Of a stretch of DNA of 64,000 bases, positions 61,443-64,000 are shown in pieces. The first letter of the stretch is position 1; every line of letters starts with the position of its first letter. A model generated the notes under the pieces. That model made no database searches. It worked only from the letters and a program-made list of their open reading frames with translations, and was not told the DNA's origin. The position numbers and the translations under genes are program-made. Source of the DNA: Sediminispirochaeta bajacaliforniensis DSM 16054 (lineage in GTDB: Bacteria; Spirochaetota; Spirochaetia; DSM-16054; Sediminispirochaetaceae); assembly GCF_000378205.1 (NCBI RefSeq), contig NZ_KB899410.1, forward strand, positions 155,195-219,194, read 5' to 3'.

Positions 61443-62471
61443 TTGGGAAAAAAACGAACTACGATTAATGACATTGCAAAAGTAACAGGGTATTCCGTTA
61501 CTACCATATCACTGGTATTGAACAATAAAGCTTTTAAAATCCCTGAGAGTACGAAAAAAATTATTAACGCCGCCGTACAGGAACTTGATTACCGCCCGAA
61601 CCAAATAGCGGTGGGATTAGTGAAAAGACGTACAAATACCATCGGATTAATTATTTCGGATATCAGCAACTTGTTTTTTGCTACTCTCGCAAAGGGGGCA
61701 GAGGACGCAAGCCGGGAAAGTGGTTTTAATATGATTCTTTGCAATACCGAAGATGATAGTAGAAGGGATTTTGATTACATCAACATTCTTGCTGATAAGG
61801 GTGTGGATGGAGTCATATATGGTATGTCCGCTGATATGGATTTTCAGAAGGGAAAGGAGTGCTGTGAACTTTTGGAGCAGTTTAACCTTCCGTTCGTTTT
61901 GGTGGACCGATATTTTGATGATCTAAGGCATCCCTCGGTAGTTGCGGATAATGTAATGGGAGGGTATTTAGCAACGACACATTTAATTGAGCTGGGACAT
62001 AAAAGGATTGCTTGTGTCACCGGACCGTCTCAGCTGAGTGATTCCAATGCACGTCTTGATGGATACAGAAAGGCCCTATCCGATGCAGGTATTTCCTATG
62101 ATCGTGATTTGATATATGTAGGTGAATATTCACGAGAAAGTGGTATCAGAGCGATGGATTGGCTTATGGGAAAAGACTTTTCTGCAATCTTTGCTTTTAA
62201 CGACATGACAGCCTACGGGGTCTACTACCAGGCAAGTAAGCAGGGACTTTCAATACCGGATAATTTTTCTCTTGTCGGATATGATGATATTTTATTTTCG
62301 GAAATTATGGAGGTCCCTTTGACAACTGTCAGGCAACCCGTTTATGAAATGGGGATGGAAGCCGCAAGACTCTTATGCAGATTGCTGGATGGCGAAGAAC
62401 CAGTCGAAATGTATCGTCGCTATTCTCCTACATTGATTGTCCGAAAAAGCACTGCTCCGTATGCATCTTAG
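61443..62471 (+). CDS. LacI/GalR-family transcriptional repressor
   Basis: 342 residues. N-terminal HTH TTINDIAKVTGYSVTTISLVLNN with hinge LDYRPNQIAVGLVKRRT, then a periplasmic-binding-like effector domain (IGLIISDISNLFFATLAKGAE, DGVIYGMSADMD, GHKRIACVTGP, FAFNDMTAYGVYYQA, VGYDDILFSEIMEVPLTTVRQP). TTG 61443 is chosen: GGAG lies seven bases upstream and MGKKRTTINDIAK is the family start; an ATG at 61398 has no ribosome site. Last gene of the operon and likely the protein that binds the tandem palindromes at 52463-52502. Ends with a terminator. Confidence 0.92.
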   Translation: MGKKRTTINDIAKVTGYSVTTISLVLNNKAFKIPESTKKIINAAVQELDYRPNQIAVGLVKRRTNTIGLIISDISNLFFATLAKGAEDASRESGFNMILCNTEDDSRRDFDYINILADKGVDGVIYGMSADMDFQKGKECCELLEQFNLPFVLVDRYFDDLRHPSVVADNVMGGYLATTHLIELGHKRIACVTGPSQLSDSNARLDGYRKALSDAGISYDRDLIYVGEYSRESGIRAMDWLMGKDFSAIFAFNDMTAYGVYYQASKQGLSIPDNFSLVGYDDILFSEIMEVPLTTVRQPVYEMGMEAARLLCRLLDGEEPVEMYRRYSPTLIVRKSTAPYAS

Positions 62472-62473
62472 AA

Positions 62474-62509
62474 AAGCAAGTGAAGCATCTACACTTAGCT
62501 TCCTTTTTC
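62474..62509 (+). terminator. Terminator of the nucleoside operon
   Basis: AAGCAAGTG (62474-62482) pairs with CACTTAGCTT (62492-62501) with one bulge, followed by CC and five T. It lies between the convergent LacI and HAD genes. Confidence 0.65.
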
Positions 62510-62521
62510 AATAGAGTAAGA

Positions 62522-63154
62522 TTATCGCAAGACGGTTTCGATTTGATGGATGGACGTAACCGTATCAAGGTCCGTGCCCTTATGCCTGCCGCTTTCATCC
62601 ACCAGAAGCACATGACCGCCCATTTCACGAAACGCATAGAGGTATCGCGGCATATCGTCGACAAAAAGGACCTCTTCGGGGCGGCATCTTATCATATCAA
62701 GGGCCCTCTTGTATGCTCCCCAATCGGGTTTCCCAAGCATGCTGTTGGAGCGGAGATCGAAGATGTGTTCCATCAGATGGCGAATCTCAAGGAATTCGGA
62801 TACCCTGACGGCATGCTCCATTGGGCTGTTGGTGAGAATCGATGTACGCTGAGGGATTCGTTTGATCAACTCGACCAAGGCTGGATCTTTTTTCAGATAG
62901 CGTCCGACATCCTTTGGATGGATTGCTTCGAAGTAGGAATCGGGATTCTCAAGCCCCTCCTCTTTTTGAAGCCATTCGAGGGTCGTCCCGTATTCCTGTC
63001 GCTTTACTTTTCTGACAGCCTCTGCCTCCTCAACGGAAAGCTTGAGATAATCGGATACGAAAGAGAGAATGTTCTCTTTAAAGGCGAGGGCAAGGCCGCT
63101 TGACGACGGGTAGAGGGTATCGTCGAGATCGAAAAGGATATAGGATATCTGCAT
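62522..63154 (-). CDS. HAD-superfamily phosphatase, pyrimidine 5'-nucleotidase-like
   Basis: 210 residues. HAD motifs: FDLDDTLYPSSSGL (nucleophile and acid Asp), motif II SILTNSPM, motif III Lys in LGKPDWGAYKRAL, motif IV VLFVDDMPRYL. The cap is a small four-helix bundle (about 20-95) like the Sdt1/Phm8-type nucleotidases. It dephosphorylates UMP/CMP-type or sugar phosphates. Convergent with the LacI operon; its promoter lies before 63199. Confidence 0.88.
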   Translation of the reverse strand: MQISYILFDLDDTLYPSSSGLALAFKENILSFVSDYLKLSVEEAEAVRKVKRQEYGTTLEWLQKEEGLENPDSYFEAIHPKDVGRYLKKDPALVELIKRIPQRTSILTNSPMEHAVRVSEFLEIRHLMEHIFDLRSNSMLGKPDWGAYKRALDMIRCRPEEVLFVDDMPRYLYAFREMGGHVLLVDESGRHKGTDLDTVTSIHQIETVLR

Positions 63155-63198
63155 AGTCAGATTAGAGCATGTTATGAAAAAAGAGACAAGGAGTGTGC

Positions 63199-64000
63199 AT
63201 GTTTCGCGTAGTAGTTACCGATGATCGATTCGCCGGAGATTATGCCCCTGAACTTGGCGTGTTGGAAGCCTGTGATGCAGAGCTTGTTGCCGGATACGAG
63301 CTTGGTACGGAAAAGTTACGGGCAGTGTGTGCCGACGCCGATGCAATTCTGGTCAATCAGATGGTTCTTGATGCCGATTTCATCGGCGGCCTTCGTCGAT
63401 GTCGTGTCATCAGCCGGTACGGAACCGGATACGAGAAGGTGGATGTACAGGCCGCTACCGAAAAAGGAATCTGGGTGGCTCGGGTTCCCGACTACTGTTA
63501 TGATGAGGTGGCCGAACACGCTCTTGCCTTGCTTTTAGCCGTGACCAGAAGGGTTTCCCTTCTCGATCGGCAGGTGCGTTCAGGTGGATGGAATATCCAT
63601 TCCTCGCTTTCCATTCCGCGTTTAAGCGGGAGGTCTCTTGGTATTCTGGGCTACGGCGGAACAGGAAGAAGTTTTCATCGTAAAGCGTCAGGATTGGGGT
63701 TTTCTCGAGTTTTGATTTGCGACCACCATGCGGACCACCATAATGTGGCCGTCGGAGAGGCGGAGATCGTTGATTTTCAGACCCTGCTTGCACAATCGGA
63801 CATTATCTCGATCCATATCCCCATGCGGCAGGAGAACTACCACCTGATCGATGCAGACGCCTTTTCGAAGATGAAAACAGGTGCTGTTCTCATCAATACA
63901 GCTCGGGGGGCTCTCGTAGACCAGGAGGCCTTACTTGCCGCTCTCCGAGAGGAAAAACTGTCGGCCGCAGGCATCGATGTTTTTGAAGAAGAACCCCCTA
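63199..64000 (+). CDS. D-isomer-specific 2-hydroxyacid dehydrogenase, N-terminal part, cut by window edge
   Basis: About 267 residues visible; the family is about 310-340. NAD-binding glycine motif GILGYGGTG, catalytic-Arg segment INTARGALVDQEAL and the GIDVFEEEPP start of the catalytic-Glu region are present; the catalytic His lies beyond the edge. AAGGAG precedes ATG 63199. It reduces a 2-keto acid (such as phosphoglycerate, glycerate or lactate relatives) with NAD(P)H; the exact substrate cannot be told. Divergent from the HAD gene by 44 nt. Confidence 0.9.
   Translation, partial: MFRVVVTDDRFAGDYAPELGVLEACDAELVAGYELGTEKLRAVCADADAILVNQMVLDADFIGGLRRCRVISRYGTGYEKVDVQAATEKGIWVARVPDYCYDEVAEHALALLLAVTRRVSLLDRQVRSGGWNIHSSLSIPRLSGRSLGILGYGGTGRSFHRKASGLGFSRVLICDHHADHHNVAVGEAEIVDFQTLLAQSDIISIHIPMRQENYHLIDADAFSKMKTGAVLINTARGALVDQEALLAALREEKLSAAGIDVFEEEPP

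Overview
The window looks like the chromosome of a free-living, diderm, sugar-fermenting spirochaete of the Spirochaeta/Sediminispirochaeta kind. This is an inference from gene families and style, not a database match. Signs are LolA-like carriers with outer-membrane barrels, solute-binding proteins whose mature ends resemble spirochaetal ones, several HisKA_2 histidine kinases, a spirochaete-like cyclase amino terminus, and a housekeeping block of rplM-rpsI-recX, eno and proS. Most genes are tightly packed, often with ATGA-type overlaps. There is no CRISPR array, insertion sequence, integrase or rRNA, and one tRNA (Leu, CAA). No stretch over 300 bases lacks a gene.

Layout. 1-460: start of a probable nucleotide cyclase, cut by the window edge. 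0.5-4.7 kb: xylA, a divergent AraC-type regulator and an APC permease fused to a PTS EIIA-like domain. 4.7-10.8 kb: a minus-strand operon for a regulated Lol-like envelope export system (two FtsX-type permeases, a LolD-like ATPase, an outer-membrane barrel, a LolA-like carrier, a winged-helix regulator and a membrane protein) behind a large double operator. 10.9-13.2 kb and 25.1-27.7 kb: two halves of one Mrp/Mbh-type cation/proton antiporter, the second headed by a P-II-like protein and a stand-alone EIIA. Between the halves (13.2-24.9 kb) lie three HisKA_2 kinases, a dual-specificity phosphatase, an aldo-keto reductase, a periplasmic binding protein, a lipoprotein with an inactivated caspase-like domain, a small barrel, and amtB-glnK behind a sigma-54-type promoter.

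27.8-45.9 kb: a radical SAM protein, a UMP kinase-like protein, a TPR/zinc-ribbon protein, a LolA-like protein, a RodZ-like protein, rimO, a UvrD-type helicase, an aminotransferase-like fragment, a ferredoxin, rplM-rpsI-recX, two response regulators, acylphosphatase, eno, proS and a UPF0158-GNAT fusion. 46.0-52.3 kb: a five-gene oligopeptide-type ABC transporter. 52.4-62.5 kb: a visibly more A+T-rich operon with a BMP-type nucleoside ABC transporter, a nucleoside hydrolase, two M20 hydrolases, an amidotransferase-like protein and a LacI regulator; two LacI-type palindromes 22 bp apart lie just downstream of its promoter. 62.5-64.0 kb: a HAD phosphatase and the start of a 2-hydroxyacid dehydrogenase.

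Themes. EIIA-like domains appear twice attached to transport systems that are not sugar PTS permeases. Nitrogen signalling appears twice: a classical P-II lacking the uridylylated Tyr, and a P-II-like protein on the antiporter operon. Several signalling domains have lost catalytic residues (caspase-like domain, one receiver, one kinase ATPase domain). At least six genes have a good -35/-10 pair ending only 6-9 nt before the start codon and no Shine-Dalgarno, which suggests leaderless mRNAs are common here.
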